Assembly: GCA_001724175.1 (NCBI GenBank)
Contig: MEDT01000038.1
Location: 1 to 48,077 of the forward strand
DNA from: Cytophagaceae bacterium SCN 52-12
GTDB lineage: Bacteria > Bacteroidota > Bacteroidia > Cytophagales > Spirosomataceae
Length of the DNA stretch: 48,077 bases
Reading direction: 5' to 3'
The notes beneath the pieces were generated by a model. The model had not been told where the DNA came from. It saw nothing but the letters and a program-made list of their open reading frames with translations, and searched no databases. The position numbers were made by a program, and so were the translations under genes. This document shows, piece after piece, positions 26,932 through 36,064 of the stretch. Each line of letters starts with the position of its first letter. The stretch's first letter is position 1.

Positions 26932-27744
26932 TTAAGCACTCACCATTAAGCTGCTGTTTGCAGTGACTGCCTCGATATAATCGAAAGTAGTCAGAATCTC
27001 CGCATGGTGCTTCCTCACCGCTACTGTATGCTCAAAATGTGCAGAAGCCTTCCTGTCGGCGGTACGGATCGTCCACCCGTCGCTCTCCTGGACGATCGAT
27101 CTCCTGCCCAAGTTGATCATGGGCTCGATCGCTATGACCATGCCGTCCCGAAGCGCCACTCCTCTGCCCTTGTTGCCATAGTTGGGTACTTCAGGAGCTT
27201 CATGGAGACCTTTCCCCACTCCGTGCCCCACCAGCTCGCGAACGACAGAATACCCCTGGCGCTCCACATACGACTGTACTGCATGCCCGATATCTCCGGT
27301 CCTGAATCCTTCCCGGGCTTTTTCGATACCGAGGTAAAGCGATTTTTTGGTTGCGACCAGGAGATCCATTACCTCCCGCGCCACCTCACCGACCGGGTAA
27401 GTATAGGCGCTGTCGCTATGGTAACCATTCAGCTTTACGCCGCAATCGATCGATATGATGTCGCCGTCTCTTAAAACGTAAGCGCCGGGAATACCATGCA
27501 CCACGACTTCATTGACAGAGATACATAATGAGCCGGGAAAACTGGGGATCCGTCCTGAGCCGCCAAAGCCCTTAAAAGACGGGATGCCGTTGTTATCCCT
27601 GATGAAGCTTTCCGCAATCCTGTCAAGCTGGATCGTCGAAACGCCCGGCTTGATCCATTTTGCCACTTCCGCATGTGCCTTACCCAAAACCTGCGCACTC
27701 GCTTTAATCAGGTCTATTTCCTCGTCGGATTTCAGGTAAATCAT
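26932..27744 (-). CDS. map: Methionine aminopeptidase, type I
   Basis: 270 residues. The five metal ligands can be placed: Asp in IISIDCGV, Asp in GYHSDSAYT, His in VGHGVGKGLHEAP, Glu in VIAIEPM and Glu in HFEHTVAV. The pita-bread enzyme removes the N-terminal methionine from new proteins. Its place between secY and infA is the common spc-operon arrangement. The C-terminus extends some 10-15 residues beyond the core. Confidence 0.97.
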   Translation of the reverse strand: MIYLKSDEEIDLIKASAQVLGKAHAEVAKWIKPGVSTIQLDRIAESFIRDNNGIPSFKGFGGSGRIPSFPGSLCISVNEVVVHGIPGAYVLRDGDIISIDCGVKLNGYHSDSAYTYPVGEVAREVMDLLVATKKSLYLGIEKAREGFRTGDIGHAVQSYVERQGYSVVRELVGHGVGKGLHEAPEVPNYGNKGRGVALRDGMVIAIEPMINLGRRSIVQESDGWTIRTADRKASAHFEHTVAVRKHHAEILTTFDYIEAVTANSSLMVSA

Positions 27745-27777
27745 ATGCTAACAGCTATTTTCAATCAAGTTGTTCTG

Positions 27778-29094
27778 TCAGGCAGGTAATACTGCCGAAC
27801 GTCCCTGTACCCTTCCCGACTTCATCAGGCCTTCGTATCTTCTCATCAGCAGATAGCTTTCAACCTGCTGAAGCGTATCCAGGACAACACCTACCATGAT
27901 CAGCAGGGAGGTTCCCCCGAAAAACTGCGCAAACGACGACGTTACACCGAAAAGGCTCGCTATGGCAGGCAGGATCGCTACCATGGCCAGCAAGACTGCC
28001 CCGGGGAAAGTTATGTGATCGAGCACGCTGCTGATATAATCGGAAGTATCCTTGCCCGGCTTGACACCCGGGATAAAACCTCCGCCCCGCTTCATCTCGT
28101 CTGCTATCTGAACTGGGTTCACGGAAATCGCGGTATAGAAAAATGTAAAAACCAGGATCAGCAGGCCGAACAGCAGGTTGTATTCCCACGAGGTATAATC
28201 GGCAAAGGTTGCCGCTATGCTGCCGGCAACATCGCTGCGATCTGCAAAAAAAGAAGCGACGGTCGAGGGTACGAACATCAGGGCCTGAGCAAAAATGATC
28301 GGCATCACACCCGCAGCATTTACCTTGAGCGGAAGATACTGCCTCTGCCCTACCGCAGCTCCGCGGCTGCCTACTACCTGCTTGGCATATTGAATCGGGA
28401 TCTTTCTTACTGCACGCGTCAGCACCACGGCGCCCATTACCACGAAGTAGAGGGCTACCCGCGTCAGTACGAAAAGCAGCACGCCGCCGCCCCCGCGGGA
28501 ATCAAGTTCCTGGAGGATAGCGGCCGGGAAACGGGAAACGATCCCGATCATGATCAGCATTGAAATTCCATTCCCGATTCCTTTGTCGGTAATTCTTTCG
28601 CCCAACCACATACAAAACATGGTTCCCGCCGTAAGGACGATAACCGCTATTATTGTGAACTGAAGCCTCGAAACCAGCAGAGCGTCTGCCGGTACCGTTG
28701 TATTCAGGTAGGTCAGCGACTGGGCTATGGTAACAAAGATGGTAAGCACCCGGGTGATCTGGTTGAGTTTCTTCCGCCCTGACTCTCCCTCCTTCTGCAT
28801 TTTCTGGAAATAGGGCATCGCCATTGTCAAAAGCTGGATCGCGATCGACGCCGAGATGTACGGCATAATCCCCAGAGCAAAAATAGAAGCCTTACTAAAA
28901 GCGCCGCCAGAAAAAACATCCAACAAACCCAAGAGTCCGTCTGTAGCGACATCGAGCCTCGACGGATCTACTCCCGGCAGCGCAACATATGAGCCCAGCC
29001 TGAAGATAGCTATAAATAACAAAGTGTTGAGGATACGAGTCCTCAACTCTTCGATAGAAAAAATATTCTTAATAGTTTCGATGAATCGTTTCAT
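27778..29094 (-). CDS. secY: Preprotein translocase subunit SecY
   Basis: 438 residues with about ten membrane helices. Clear signatures are GSYVALPGVD near the N-terminus, the plug and lateral gate region (GIMPYISASIAIQLLTMAMPYF), the cytoplasmic loop with IPIQYAKQVVG and the C-terminal MRRYEGLMKSGRVQGR. It forms the protein-conducting channel with SecE and SecG, which lie elsewhere. Between rplO and map. Confidence 0.98.
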   Translation of the reverse strand: MKRFIETIKNIFSIEELRTRILNTLLFIAIFRLGSYVALPGVDPSRLDVATDGLLGLLDVFSGGAFSKASIFALGIMPYISASIAIQLLTMAMPYFQKMQKEGESGRKKLNQITRVLTIFVTIAQSLTYLNTTVPADALLVSRLQFTIIAVIVLTAGTMFCMWLGERITDKGIGNGISMLIMIGIVSRFPAAILQELDSRGGGGVLLFVLTRVALYFVVMGAVVLTRAVRKIPIQYAKQVVGSRGAAVGQRQYLPLKVNAAGVMPIIFAQALMFVPSTVASFFADRSDVAGSIAATFADYTSWEYNLLFGLLILVFTFFYTAISVNPVQIADEMKRGGGFIPGVKPGKDTSDYISSVLDHITFPGAVLLAMVAILPAIASLFGVTSSFAQFFGGTSLLIMVGVVLDTLQQVESYLLMRRYEGLMKSGRVQGRSAVLPA

Positions 29095-29161
29095 TCTTCA
29101 AAGAATAAACCTGAGCGGACGCCTGCAAGCTGGTATACCCTACCTGATACCTCCGAATTGG

Positions 29162-29608
29162 TTAAAGTTTAACAGCTTTACCTCCAGCGCTCTCGATAGA
29201 TGCGATGGCGGCTTCCGAGAATCCATGTGCTGATACTTCCAACGCAGAAGTGATCTTGCCACGATTCAGGATTTTCACCAGATCGTGCTTTCCTACGACA
29301 CCGTTTTCCAGCAGCAGCGCTACGTCGACCGAAGTGACGCCGGCTTTTTCGGCCAGGGCCTGAACCGTATCCAGGTTGATGGCCTTATACGCTACGCGGG
29401 TCGGGTTTTTAAAACCGAATTTAGGAACGCGGCGCTGAAGCGGCATCTGGCCTCCTTCAAAGCCTTTTTTCGCGCTGTAGCCCGAACGGGACTGAGCACC
29501 TTTGTGGCCGCGCGTGGAAGTGCCGCCCATGCCGGAACCCTGTCCGCGTCCTACTCTCTTATTATCTCTCACCGAACCTTCGGCCGGCTTTAATGAACTT
29601 AGCTTCAT
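29162..29608 (-). CDS. rplO: 50S ribosomal protein L15
   Basis: 148 residues. The Gly/Arg-rich N-terminal part threads into 23S rRNA (RVGRGQGSGMGGTSTRGHKGAQSR), followed by the globular L15 domain ending in FSEAAIASIESAGGKAVKL. 67 bases before secY and 11 after rpmD. Confidence 0.98.
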   Translation of the reverse strand: MKLSSLKPAEGSVRDNKRVGRGQGSGMGGTSTRGHKGAQSRSGYSAKKGFEGGQMPLQRRVPKFGFKNPTRVAYKAINLDTVQALAEKAGVTSVDVALLLENGVVGKHDLVKILNRGKITSALEVSAHGFSEAAIASIESAGGKAVKL

Positions 29609-29619
29609 TACGATCGAAC

Positions 29620-29799
29620 TTAAATATTCTCTACTTTAACCAAGTGGCTTACCTTGCGGATAGCGCCGTCCAGACAATCGTTCTGTTCTTTTTCAACCGA
29701 ACGATTGATTTTACCAAGACCCAGCGACTTGATGATCTTCTTCTGATTATCAGGGCGCTTGATAGTACTTTTTACCTGAGTGATACGAATTTTCGCCAT
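29620..29799 (-). CDS. rpmD: 50S ribosomal protein L30
   Basis: 59 residues read directly from the minus strand; begins MAKIRITQVKSTIKRPDNQK and ends HLVKVENI. The L30 ferredoxin-like fold signature VKSTIKRPDNQKKIIKSLGL is clear. It lies between rpsE and rplO as in other spc operons. Confidence 0.96.
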   Translation of the reverse strand: MAKIRITQVKSTIKRPDNQKKIIKSLGLGKINRSVEKEQNDCLDGAIRKVSHLVKVENI

Positions 29800-29832
29800 T
29801 TTTCTTTATCGGTTACGTTCAATGCGGGCTTA

Positions 29833-30348
29833 TTACCCGTTGAACACTTTATCCAGCTTTACACGACGTTGCATCGCTACCTGGTGAGGTGCACGCATTT
29901 TAAGAAGAGCGTCGAATGTAGCTTTTACTACATTGTGGGGATTCGATGAGCCTTTGGACTTGGCCAATACATCGCTGATTCCTGCGGCTTCCAATACGGC
30001 ACGCATAGCGCCTCCGGCCAGTACGCCGGTACCTTCTGCAGCAGGCTTGATCAGCACCAGGCCGCCGCCAAACTTACCTTCCTGCGGATGGGGAACGGTT
30101 GTTTTGACTTTCGGTACGGAGATCAGGTTCTTCTTGGCATCGTCGATACCTTTGGCGATCGCGTCTGTTACCTCGTTGGCTTTACCCAACCCGTAGCCTA
30201 CCACTCCTTTTCCGTCGCCCACCACTACTACTGCCGAAAAGCTGAAACGCCTACCGCCTTTTACAACCTTAGCGACACGGTTGATCGCAACTACTCTTTC
30301 TTTAAGCTCTGATTCATTGACCTTGGAAGGCCTCGATTGATTCAACAT
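29833..30348 (-). CDS. rpsE: 30S ribosomal protein S5
   Basis: 171 residues. N-terminal double-stranded RNA-binding domain with [21 protein letters not shown] and [14 protein letters not shown], then the C-terminal S5 domain with [19 protein letters not shown]. It takes part in decoding accuracy and mRNA entry. Spaced 33 bases from rpmD. Confidence 0.98.
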   Translation of the reverse strand: MLNQSRPSKVNESELKERVVAINRVAKVVKGGRRFSFSAVVVVGDGKGVVGYGLGKANEVTDAIAKGIDDAKKNLISVPKVKTTVPHPQEGKFGGGLVLIKPAAEGTGVLAGGAMRAVLEAAGISDVLAKSKGSSNPHNVVKATFDALLKMRAPHQVAMQRRVKLDKVFNG

Positions 30349-30360
30349 CTTGCGAAATTC

Positions 30361-30714
30361 TTAAAATTGTAGGCCTCCCTCACGAGCTCCGTCGGCCAAT
30401 GCTTTAACTTTACCATGGTACAAATAGCCGTTGCGGTCGAAAACCACTTTCGTCACACCCGCTTCCTTCGCTCTCTCGGCAACTTTCTTACCTACTTCCG
30501 CCGCAGCAGCCGCGTTGGTGTTCAAACGAGCTCCTTCGCTCAGCTCCAGCGATGACGCGCTGGCAAGGGTAATGCCCTTTTCGTCATCTATTACCTGAGC
30601 ATAGATATTGGTATTGGAACGGTATACTGAAAGTCTTGGCCGCTCCACCGTACCGGATACCTTCTTACGAATATGATACTTGAGGCGTTGCCTCCTATCC
30701 ATCTTCTTTGACAT
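30361..30714 (-). CDS. rplR: 50S ribosomal protein L18
   Basis: 117 residues: basic N-terminus ([19 protein letters not shown]) and the L18 core [20 protein letters not shown] plus [20 protein letters not shown]. It binds 5S rRNA in the central protuberance. 12 bases before rpsE, 27 after rplF. Confidence 0.98.
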   Translation of the reverse strand: MSKKMDRRQRLKYHIRKKVSGTVERPRLSVYRSNTNIYAQVIDDEKGITLASASSLELSEGARLNTNAAAAAEVGKKVAERAKEAGVTKVVFDRNGYLYHGKVKALADGAREGGLQF

Positions 30715-30741
30715 ATGCTTATATCTTTCTTCTTATCTGAC

Positions 30742-31299
30742 TTACTTCTTAGCTGCAGCTTTACCGGCTTTCCTGCGTACCTGCTCGCCAACGAAGCGCA
30801 CGCCCTTCCCTTTGTACGGCTCGACTTTTCTCAGGGAACGGATCTTGGCCGAAATCTGGCCGATAAGCTCCTTATCGATTCCTTCGAGGAATATTTTCGG
30901 GTTCTGTCCCTTCTCGGTAAGCGTGGTTACTTTAACCTCCTGGGGTACTGCAAGGAAAATTGTATGTGAATACCCAAGGCTGAGCTCCAGCACGTTATTG
31001 TTAACGTTTGCTCTGTAACCGACACCCACCAGCTCCAGGTTACGGCGGTATCCGTCGCTGACGCCTACCACCATGTTGTTAACCAGGGCACGGTACAGGC
31101 CGTGAAGCGCCTTATGCCTTTTCTGATCGGTGGGCCGCTCTACCTTCAGAACAGCGCCGTCCTGCGCGATCTTTATATCCGGATCGATCTTCTGGGTCAG
31201 CGTCCCCTTGGGACCTTTGACCGTGACCTCGTTCTTATCGGAAACCGAAACGGTCACACCGGCCGGCACCTCTATTACTTTATTTCCTACTCGTGACAT
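30742..31299 (-). CDS. rplF: 50S ribosomal protein L6
   Basis: 185 residues, two homologous halves. The signature VEPYKGKGVRFVGEQVRRKAGK near the C-terminus and the start SRVGNKVIEVPAGVTVSVS are typical. L6 lies near the factor-binding site and the sarcin-ricin loop. 15 bases after the rpsH stop. Confidence 0.98.
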   Translation of the reverse strand: MSRVGNKVIEVPAGVTVSVSDKNEVTVKGPKGTLTQKIDPDIKIAQDGAVLKVERPTDQKRHKALHGLYRALVNNMVVGVSDGYRRNLELVGVGYRANVNNNVLELSLGYSHTIFLAVPQEVKVTTLTEKGQNPKIFLEGIDKELIGQISAKIRSLRKVEPYKGKGVRFVGEQVRRKAGKAAAKK

Positions 31300-31314
31300 T
31301 TTTCTCAGACTTAA

Positions 31315-31713
31315 TTAGTACACGAAACATAATACCTCTCCACCTACGTTCAGGGCTCTCGCCTGCTTGTCAGTGATCACTCCTTTGGGAGTAGATAAGA
31401 TCGCTGTACCTAATCCGTTCAGGACGCGGGGAAGGTTCTCTACCCCTGCATACTTGCGCAGACCGGGCTTGCTGATACGCTCCAGGTTGACAATAGCGGG
31501 CTGCTTTGTCAACGGATTATATTTTAACGCAATCTTGATAGTTCCCTGATAACCAGTATCTTCGAACTTATAATTTTGAATATACCCTTGATCGAAAAGC
31601 ACTTTCGTGATTTCTTTCTTTATATTGGATGCAGGTATCTCAACAATCCTGTGCTTCGCCTTTATGGCGTTTCTGATACGTGTCAGATAATCTGCTATGG
31701 GATCCGTTACCAT
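31315..31713 (-). CDS. rpsH: 30S ribosomal protein S8
   Basis: 132 residues. Starts [20 protein letters not shown] and ends with the family motif [28 protein letters not shown]8 binds the central domain of 16S rRNA and represses the spc operon in Escherichia coli by binding its own mRNA; whether this holds here is not shown. A candidate promoter lies directly upstream (31752-31781), so rpsH may start a separate transcript. Confidence 0.98.
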   Translation of the reverse strand: MVTDPIADYLTRIRNAIKAKHRIVEIPASNIKKEITKVLFDQGYIQNYKFEDTGYQGTIKIALKYNPLTKQPAIVNLERISKPGLRKYAGVENLPRVLNGLGTAILSTPKGVITDKQARALNVGGEVLCFVY

Positions 31714-31751
31714 TTATTTTGACTCGTTTAAGCACCCTGAAAAAAGGAGTG

Positions 31752-31781
31752 CAAAGTTAAGTAATTGAAATCAAACTTCAA
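31752..31781 (-). promoter_or_regulatory. Candidate internal promoter before rpsH
   Basis: On the minus strand TTG (31779-31781), a 19-base spacer and TAACTTTG (31752-31759) match the Bacteroidota TTG-N19/20-TAnnTTTG promoter. It lies in the unusually long 75-base rpsN-rpsH gap, partly followed by gtgcaaag as in the fusA and rplC promoters. Confidence 0.6.
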
Positions 31782-31788
31782 AAAGCTC

Positions 31789-32058
31789 TTACCAGCTGGA
31801 TTTTGTGATGCCGGGTATCTTACCTTCGGAGGCCATTTCCCTGAACACAACCCTGCAGATACCAAACTTGCGCATATAACCCCTGGGGCGGCCCGTGATT
31901 TTACAACGGTTGTGCAGACGCACCGGAGAGGCGTTACGCGGAAGTTTGTCCAAACCTACCCAATCACCTGCCTCCTTTAATTTGGCACGCTTCTCGGCAT
32001 ACTTGGTAACCAAGTGCCTTCTTTTCCTTTCACGCGCCTTAATAGATTCCTTTGCCAT
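31789..32058 (-). CDS. rpsN: 30S ribosomal protein S14, zinc-free type
   Basis: 89 residues, the longer cysteine-poor form: [20 protein letters not shown] at the start and [20 protein letters not shown] in the C-terminal part, without the paired CxxC zinc knuckles of the short form. S14 is in the 30S head. Its stop is 75 bases before rpsH. Confidence 0.97.
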   Translation of the reverse strand: MAKESIKARERKRRHLVTKYAEKRAKLKEAGDWVGLDKLPRNASPVRLHNRCKITGRPRGYMRKFGICRVVFREMASEGKIPGITKSSW

Positions 32059-32076
32059 TTATGTAATTGCTTTCCG

Positions 32077-32631
32077 TTATTTATTCAAATTGCTAAAAGG
32101 CATCCCCAGTTGCTTGAGGAGTTCGTAAGCCTCTTCATCTGTCTTGGCAGAGGTTACGAATGTTATATCCATACCGGTGATCTTATTGACTTTATCGATA
32201 CTGATCTCCGGAAAAATGATTTGCTCCGTAACACCCAGGGTGTAGTTGCCGCGTCCGTCGAAACCTTTCTCGCTGATCCCCTTGAAGTCGCGCACCCGCG
32301 GGAGGGCAATAGCAGTAAGCCTGTCGAGGAACTCATACATGACGCCGTTCCTCAGGGTCACCTTCGCCCCAATAGGCATATTCTCACGCAGTTTGAAGTT
32401 AGATACCGACTTCTTAGAAAGTGTCGGCACCGCCTTCTGACCGGTGATCAGCCCCAGCTCCTCTACTCCTACATCCACCAGTTTTTTATCCGCTACCGCG
32501 GCTCCGATACCTTTGTTGATCACGATCTTCAACAATTTCGGCACCTGCATCACCGACTTGTACTGAAACTTGTCCTTAAGACCCGGTACAATGTCCTTGT
32601 TGTAAACTTCTTTTAATCTTGCTGTTGACAT
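32077..32631 (-). CDS. rplE: 50S ribosomal protein L5
   Basis: 184 residues. [24 protein letters not shown], then [26 protein letters not shown] and the C-terminal [26 protein letters not shown] are classic L5 elements. L5 binds 5S rRNA and contacts the P-site tRNA. 18 bases before rpsN; 71 bases after rplX. Confidence 0.98.
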   Translation of the reverse strand: MSTARLKEVYNKDIVPGLKDKFQYKSVMQVPKLLKIVINKGIGAAVADKKLVDVGVEELGLITGQKAVPTLSKKSVSNFKLRENMPIGAKVTLRNGVMYEFLDRLTAIALPRVRDFKGISEKGFDGRGNYTLGVTEQIIFPEISIDKVNKITGMDITFVTSAKTDEEAYELLKQLGMPFSNLNK

Positions 32632-32702
32632 TTGTGCTGTTTTTAAGAAGTGGATTACCGACCCACTTATTTTCCGATCTGAATTTCCGGAGCCCTGCTT
32701 TA

Positions 32703-33041
32703 TCAGATAAACTCTCCGGATTTTTTAGAGTAGCGCTGCAGCTTACCCTTATCATTAAGCTTACGGCCGATTCTTGTCGGCTCTCCGGTTTTAGGATCCA
32801 CTACCTGCAGATTGCTTATGTGGATTCCGGCCTCCCGCTTCTCGATGCTCCCCTGCGGGTTCTGCGCATTGGGCTTAAGGTGCTTGGTTACCAGGTTTAC
32901 CCCTTCAACCAAAGCCCTGTCCTTGTCTGTAAGAACCGAAATGACCTTGCCGGTTTTACCTTTGGAGTTACCCGAAATGACCTTCACCGTGTCGCCTGTG
33001 CGTACGTGACGCTTGGCCGGGCTTTTCTGATTATTTGCCAT
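32703..33041 (-). CDS. rplX: 50S ribosomal protein L24
   Basis: 112 residues from the ATG at 33041; a start 45 bases further upstream adds a non-homologous [15 protein letters not shown]. The KOW motif is in [24 protein letters not shown], and [21 protein letters not shown] follows. L24 starts 50S assembly and sits near the exit tunnel. Between rplN and rplE. Confidence 0.96.
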   Translation of the reverse strand: MANNQKSPAKRHVRTGDTVKVISGNSKGKTGKVISVLTDKDRALVEGVNLVTKHLKPNAQNPQGSIEKREAGIHISNLQVVDPKTGEPTRIGRKLNDKGKLQRYSKKSGEFI

Positions 33042-33103
33042 GTTTTTTATATTCTTTAGAATATCCTGAGGCGCTGCCGGCAGCACCCCTACGCGATATT
33101 TAT

Positions 33104-33472
33104 TTAAATAACCTCAGGTGCCAGAGAAATGATCTTCATCATTTGCTTCTCGCGCAGCTCGCGGGCTACCGGTCCGAAAATACGGCTGCCTCTCGGCTCG
33201 TCGTTGTTGTTCAGCAACACCGCGGCGTTATCCTCAAACCTGATGTAGCTTCCGTCTTTCCGGCGGACCTCCTTCTTCGTACGAACCACAACCGCTTTTG
33301 ATACGGTCCCTTTTTTCATATTGCTGGAAGAAAGCGCCGATTTTACGGTCACTACTACTTTATCACCGATAGATGCATAGCGCTTGCCGGTTCCTCCCAG
33401 AACCCTGATCACCAACACCTCCTTAGCTCCACTGTTGTCGGCAACAGATAGCCTTGATTCCTGCTGTACCAT
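33104..33472 (-). CDS. rplN: 50S ribosomal protein L14
   Basis: 122 residues: [27 protein letters not shown], the [30 protein letters not shown] strand set and the end [17 protein letters not shown]14 forms a bridge to the 30S subunit near the factor site. Only 2 bases from rpsQ. Confidence 0.98.
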   Translation of the reverse strand: MVQQESRLSVADNSGAKEVLVIRVLGGTGKRYASIGDKVVVTVKSALSSSNMKKGTVSKAVVVRTKKEVRRKDGSYIRFEDNAAVLLNNNDEPRGSRIFGPVARELREKQMMKIISLAPEVI

Positions 33473-33474
33473 TT

Positions 33475-33741
33475 CTATTTAGCTTTTTCAATAATTTCAA
33501 CTAATCTCCAACGCTTGGTCTTGCTCAGCGGGCGGGTCTCCATGATCCGGACAACATCGCCTATCCCTGCAGCATTCGCCTCATCGTGCGCTACCAGGCG
33601 GGTTGTTCTTTTCATGAACTTTCCGTACATAGCGTGCTTGATCTTACGCTCTACGGTCACCACGATGGACTTCTCCATTTTATTACTGACAACGCGGCCA
33701 GTTCTTTCCTTCCTTAGGTTTCTTGATACTTCTTCAGCCAT
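33475..33741 (-). CDS. rpsQ: 30S ribosomal protein S17
   Basis: 88 residues from the ATG at 33741 ([21 protein letters not shown]), which places it 4 bases after the rpmC stop; a longer frame from 33798 would overlap rpmC by 53 bases. OB-fold signature [34 protein letters not shown]17 binds the 5' domain of 16S rRNA. Confidence 0.97.
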   Translation of the reverse strand: MAEEVSRNLRKERTGRVVSNKMEKSIVVTVERKIKHAMYGKFMKRTTRLVAHDEANAAGIGDVVRIMETRPLSKTKRWRLVEIIEKAK

Positions 33742-33745
33742 TTTC

Positions 33746-33946
33746 TTATGCGTTATCGGCGTTTTTCTTAATAGTAGCTTCAGTGAGCAGCCTCGCAATA
33801 TGCTTGCGCGACGCCTTGATCCTAAGTGGGTTTTCTATAGGAGAAACCGCGTTGGCAAATTTAAGCTTAAGCAATCGCTCCCTTTCTTCGGCCACTTGTG
33901 CTTGGATTTCCTCGAGGCTGAGCCCCTTAATGTCCTGCTTTTTCAT
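33746..33946 (-). CDS. rpmC: 50S ribosomal protein L29
   Basis: 66 residues, two-helix hairpin: [54 protein letters not shown]29 is at the tunnel exit next to L23. Unusually, 102 bases of hairpin repeat separate it from rplP, and the repeat ends 3 bases before this start codon. Confidence 0.97.
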   Translation of the reverse strand: MKKQDIKGLSLEEIQAQVAEERERLLKLKFANAVSPIENPLRIKASRKHIARLLTEATIKKNADNA

Positions 33947-34054
33947 CTTGTATAAAAGTTATCGGCTATCGGCTGTCAGCTATCAGCCCTTATTGATCGG
34001 TGGTTTGCGTGCAAACGGGCCGACGGCTGATTTCTGATTTCCGACGGCTCATTC
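33947..34054. repeat. Hairpin-forming intergenic repeat, copy B (rplP-rpmC spacer)
   Basis: The full 102-base spacer plus the rplP stop codon consists of TATCGGC/GTCAGC/TATCAGC units, a central palindrome GTTTGCGTGCAAAC and a counter-arm with CCGACGGCTGATTTCTGAT. It aligns with copy A (9184-9294) from GTATAAAAG through TCAGCCCTTAT and TGGTTTG to GATTTCTGAT. Not coding. Confidence 0.8.
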
Positions 34055-34474
34055 CTGATAATCACGCCTTACAATGAACTTGGTTTTAATAGGCAGTTTC
34101 TGTGCAGCCAAAGCCAGGGCGCCGTTGGCCAAATCCAAGGGAACTCCGCCCGCTTCAAACAAAATGGTGCCGGGCTTCACCTGCGCAACCCAATACTCGG
34201 GCGCACCTTTACCTTTACCCATCCTTACTTCAGCCGGCTTTTTGGTGATCGGCTTGTCGGGGAAAATCCTGATCCAGACCTGTCCCTCTCTTTTCATAGC
34301 CCGGGTTACAGAGATACGGGCCGCCTCGATCTGGCGTGCGGTAATCCAGCCGGACTCAAGTGATTTAATAGCAAATGAACCAAAAGCGATCTGATGCCCG
34401 CGTGAAGCAATACCGCTAAAACTGCCTTTCAGTTTTTGCTGCTTTCTGAATCTGGTTCTTCTAGGTTGTAACAT
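34049..34474 (-). CDS. rplP: 50S ribosomal protein L16
   Basis: 141 residues: [44 protein letters not shown], and the [24 protein letters not shown] segment are all L16 hallmarks. L16 positions tRNA in the A site. It starts 49 bases after rpsC; its stop codon lies within the edge of repeat copy B. Confidence 0.98.
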   Translation of the reverse strand: MLQPRRTRFRKQQKLKGSFSGIASRGHQIAFGSFAIKSLESGWITARQIEAARISVTRAMKREGQVWIRIFPDKPITKKPAEVRMGKGKGAPEYWVAQVKPGTILFEAGGVPLDLANGALALAAQKLPIKTKFIVRRDYQE

Positions 34475-34523
34475 GATCTAAATAATTACTCCAATGCAAT
34501 TCCTACACGGGAAGATTCGTCAA

Positions 34524-35354
34524 TTATTTCCTTTTGTTGCGGTTACCGCCACCACCGGCGCCGCCTCTTTTATTGCGGTCGCCGCCGCCGCGCCTGTCGT
34601 CGCCACCGCCTCTTCTATCACCTCTCCTGTCTCCCCTGCCGCCGCGCTCCTCGCCGGACCCGCCGCGTTCGAAACGATCGCCGCCTCTCTCTGTTGCCGC
34701 AGTCAATGCGCTTGGCGTAAGATCGCGTTTGCCGTACAGTTCTCCCTTGAAGATCCATACTTTGATACCGATCTTGCCGTATACGGTCTGCGCTTCAGAG
34801 ATAGCGTAGTCGATATCGGCACGCAGCGTATGCAAAGGCACTCTTCCTTCTTTATATTCTTCGGTACGGGCCATCTCAGCGCCGCCCAGACGTCCTGATG
34901 CGCGGACCTTGATGCCCAGGGCACCTACCCTCATCGCTGAAGCGATAGCCTGCTTCATGGCGCGACGATAAGAAATCCTTGCTTCCAGCTGCTGCGCTAC
35001 AGTCTCTCCTACCAGCTTGGCATCTATTTCAGGTCTTTTGATCTCGTAGATATTGATCTGAACATCCTTACCGGTAATGCTTTTCAGCTCTTCCTTGATT
35101 TTGTCGACCTCAGAGCCTCCCTTCCCGATAACGATACCCGGACGGGCGGTATGAATTGTCAAAGTGATCCGCTTCAGTGTGCGTTCGATCACCACGCGCG
35201 AAATCGCTCCCTTAGGGATACGAGCGCTCATATACTTGCGTATCTTGTCGTCTTCTACCAGCTTATCGGAAAAATCTTTCTCTCCATACCAGCTGGAATC
35301 CCACCCTTTTACGATTCCAAGCCTCAGACCAATTGGGTTAACCTTTTGTCCCAT
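34524..35354 (-). CDS. rpsC: 30S ribosomal protein S3 with RG/G-rich tail
   Basis: 276 residues. KH domain with [22 protein letters not shown] (69-90) and a normal C-terminal S3 domain to about residue 218 ([17 protein letters not shown]). Residues 222-276 are low-complexity: about twenty glycines and fifteen arginines in [18 protein letters not shown] and GGGNRNKRK patterns. S3 lines the mRNA entry channel and has helicase activity; the tail could add RNA binding there. The tail is longer and more regular than is usual for S3. Confidence 0.96.
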   Translation of the reverse strand: MGQKVNPIGLRLGIVKGWDSSWYGEKDFSDKLVEDDKIRKYMSARIPKGAISRVVIERTLKRITLTIHTARPGIVIGKGGSEVDKIKEELKSITGKDVQINIYEIKRPEIDAKLVGETVAQQLEARISYRRAMKQAIASAMRVGALGIKVRASGRLGGAEMARTEEYKEGRVPLHTLRADIDYAISEAQTVYGKIGIKVWIFKGELYGKRDLTPSALTAATERGGDRFERGGSGEERGGRGDRRGDRRGGGDDRRGGGDRNKRGGAGGGGNRNKRK

Positions 35355-35377
35355 TCAATTTTGCTCGTTTAATTAAA

Positions 35378-35737
35378 TTAATCGTTTCCAGCTTCCGACA
35401 AGTCGTCAACTATAATCGTGATATGATTGGACCGCTTACGGATGCGGTGAGCCCTTCCCTGGGGAGCCGGGCGAAGACGCTTCAACATACGTCCGCCGTC
35501 GACAAAAACTGTCTTTACGACCAGATCCGCATCTTCTATCTTGGCATCTTCGTTTCCCTGCTGCCAGTTGGCTACTGCCGACAACAGCACTTTGTGCATG
35601 ATAGGTGCGGCAGCCTGAGGCTGGAACTTCAATATTGCCAGTGCCTTGCTTACCCGCTGGCCGCGGATCAGGTCGGCTACCAGCCTCATCTTCTGAGGAG
35701 AGGTAGGCACATCCTTTAATATTGCTCTTGCTTCCAT
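35378..35737 (-). CDS. rplV: 50S ribosomal protein L22
   Basis: 119 residues. EARAILKDVPTSPQKMRLVADLIRGQRV at the start and the long beta-hairpin GGRMLKRLRPAPQGRAHRIRKRSNHITIIV that lines the peptide exit tunnel near the macrolide site. Between rpsS and rpsC. Confidence 0.98.
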   Translation of the reverse strand: MEARAILKDVPTSPQKMRLVADLIRGQRVSKALAILKFQPQAAAPIMHKVLLSAVANWQQGNEDAKIEDADLVVKTVFVDGGRMLKRLRPAPQGRAHRIRKRSNHITIIVDDLSEAGND

Positions 35738-35778
35738 TGTATATCTTTAGAGGTTACCGGCCGGGCCGGAACAGCTTT

Positions 35779-36057
35779 TTACTTTTTACCTTTATCCTTT
35801 TTGGCAGTGTGCCCGCGGAAATTCCGGGTAGGGGAAAACTCACCCAGCTTGTGCCCAACCATGTTGTCGGTCACATATACAGGGATAAACTTGTTTCCGT
35901 TGTGCACGGCAAATGTATGCCCGATGAAATCAGGTGAGATCATGGAGCGTCTCGACCAGGTTTTGATCACCGACTTCTTGCCTGCGTTGTTCATCGTTTC
36001 GATTTTGGCCAGAAGGCGAAAATCAATGTATGGTCCTTTCTTTAGGGAACGTGACAT
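35779..36057 (-). CDS. rpsS: 30S ribosomal protein S19
   Basis: 92 residues: [43 protein letters not shown] and [22 protein letters not shown] define S19, which contacts S13 in the 30S head and the A-site finger. 7 bases after rplB. Confidence 0.98.
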   Translation of the reverse strand: MSRSLKKGPYIDFRLLAKIETMNNAGKKSVIKTWSRRSMISPDFIGHTFAVHNGNKFIPVYVTDNMVGHKLGEFSPTRNFRGHTAKKDKGKK

Positions 36058-36064
36058 CTGATTC

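Noticed and set aside
33742-33798. Longer N-terminus for S17
   Set aside because: It would overlap rpmC by 53 bases, and the added residues do not look like S17.
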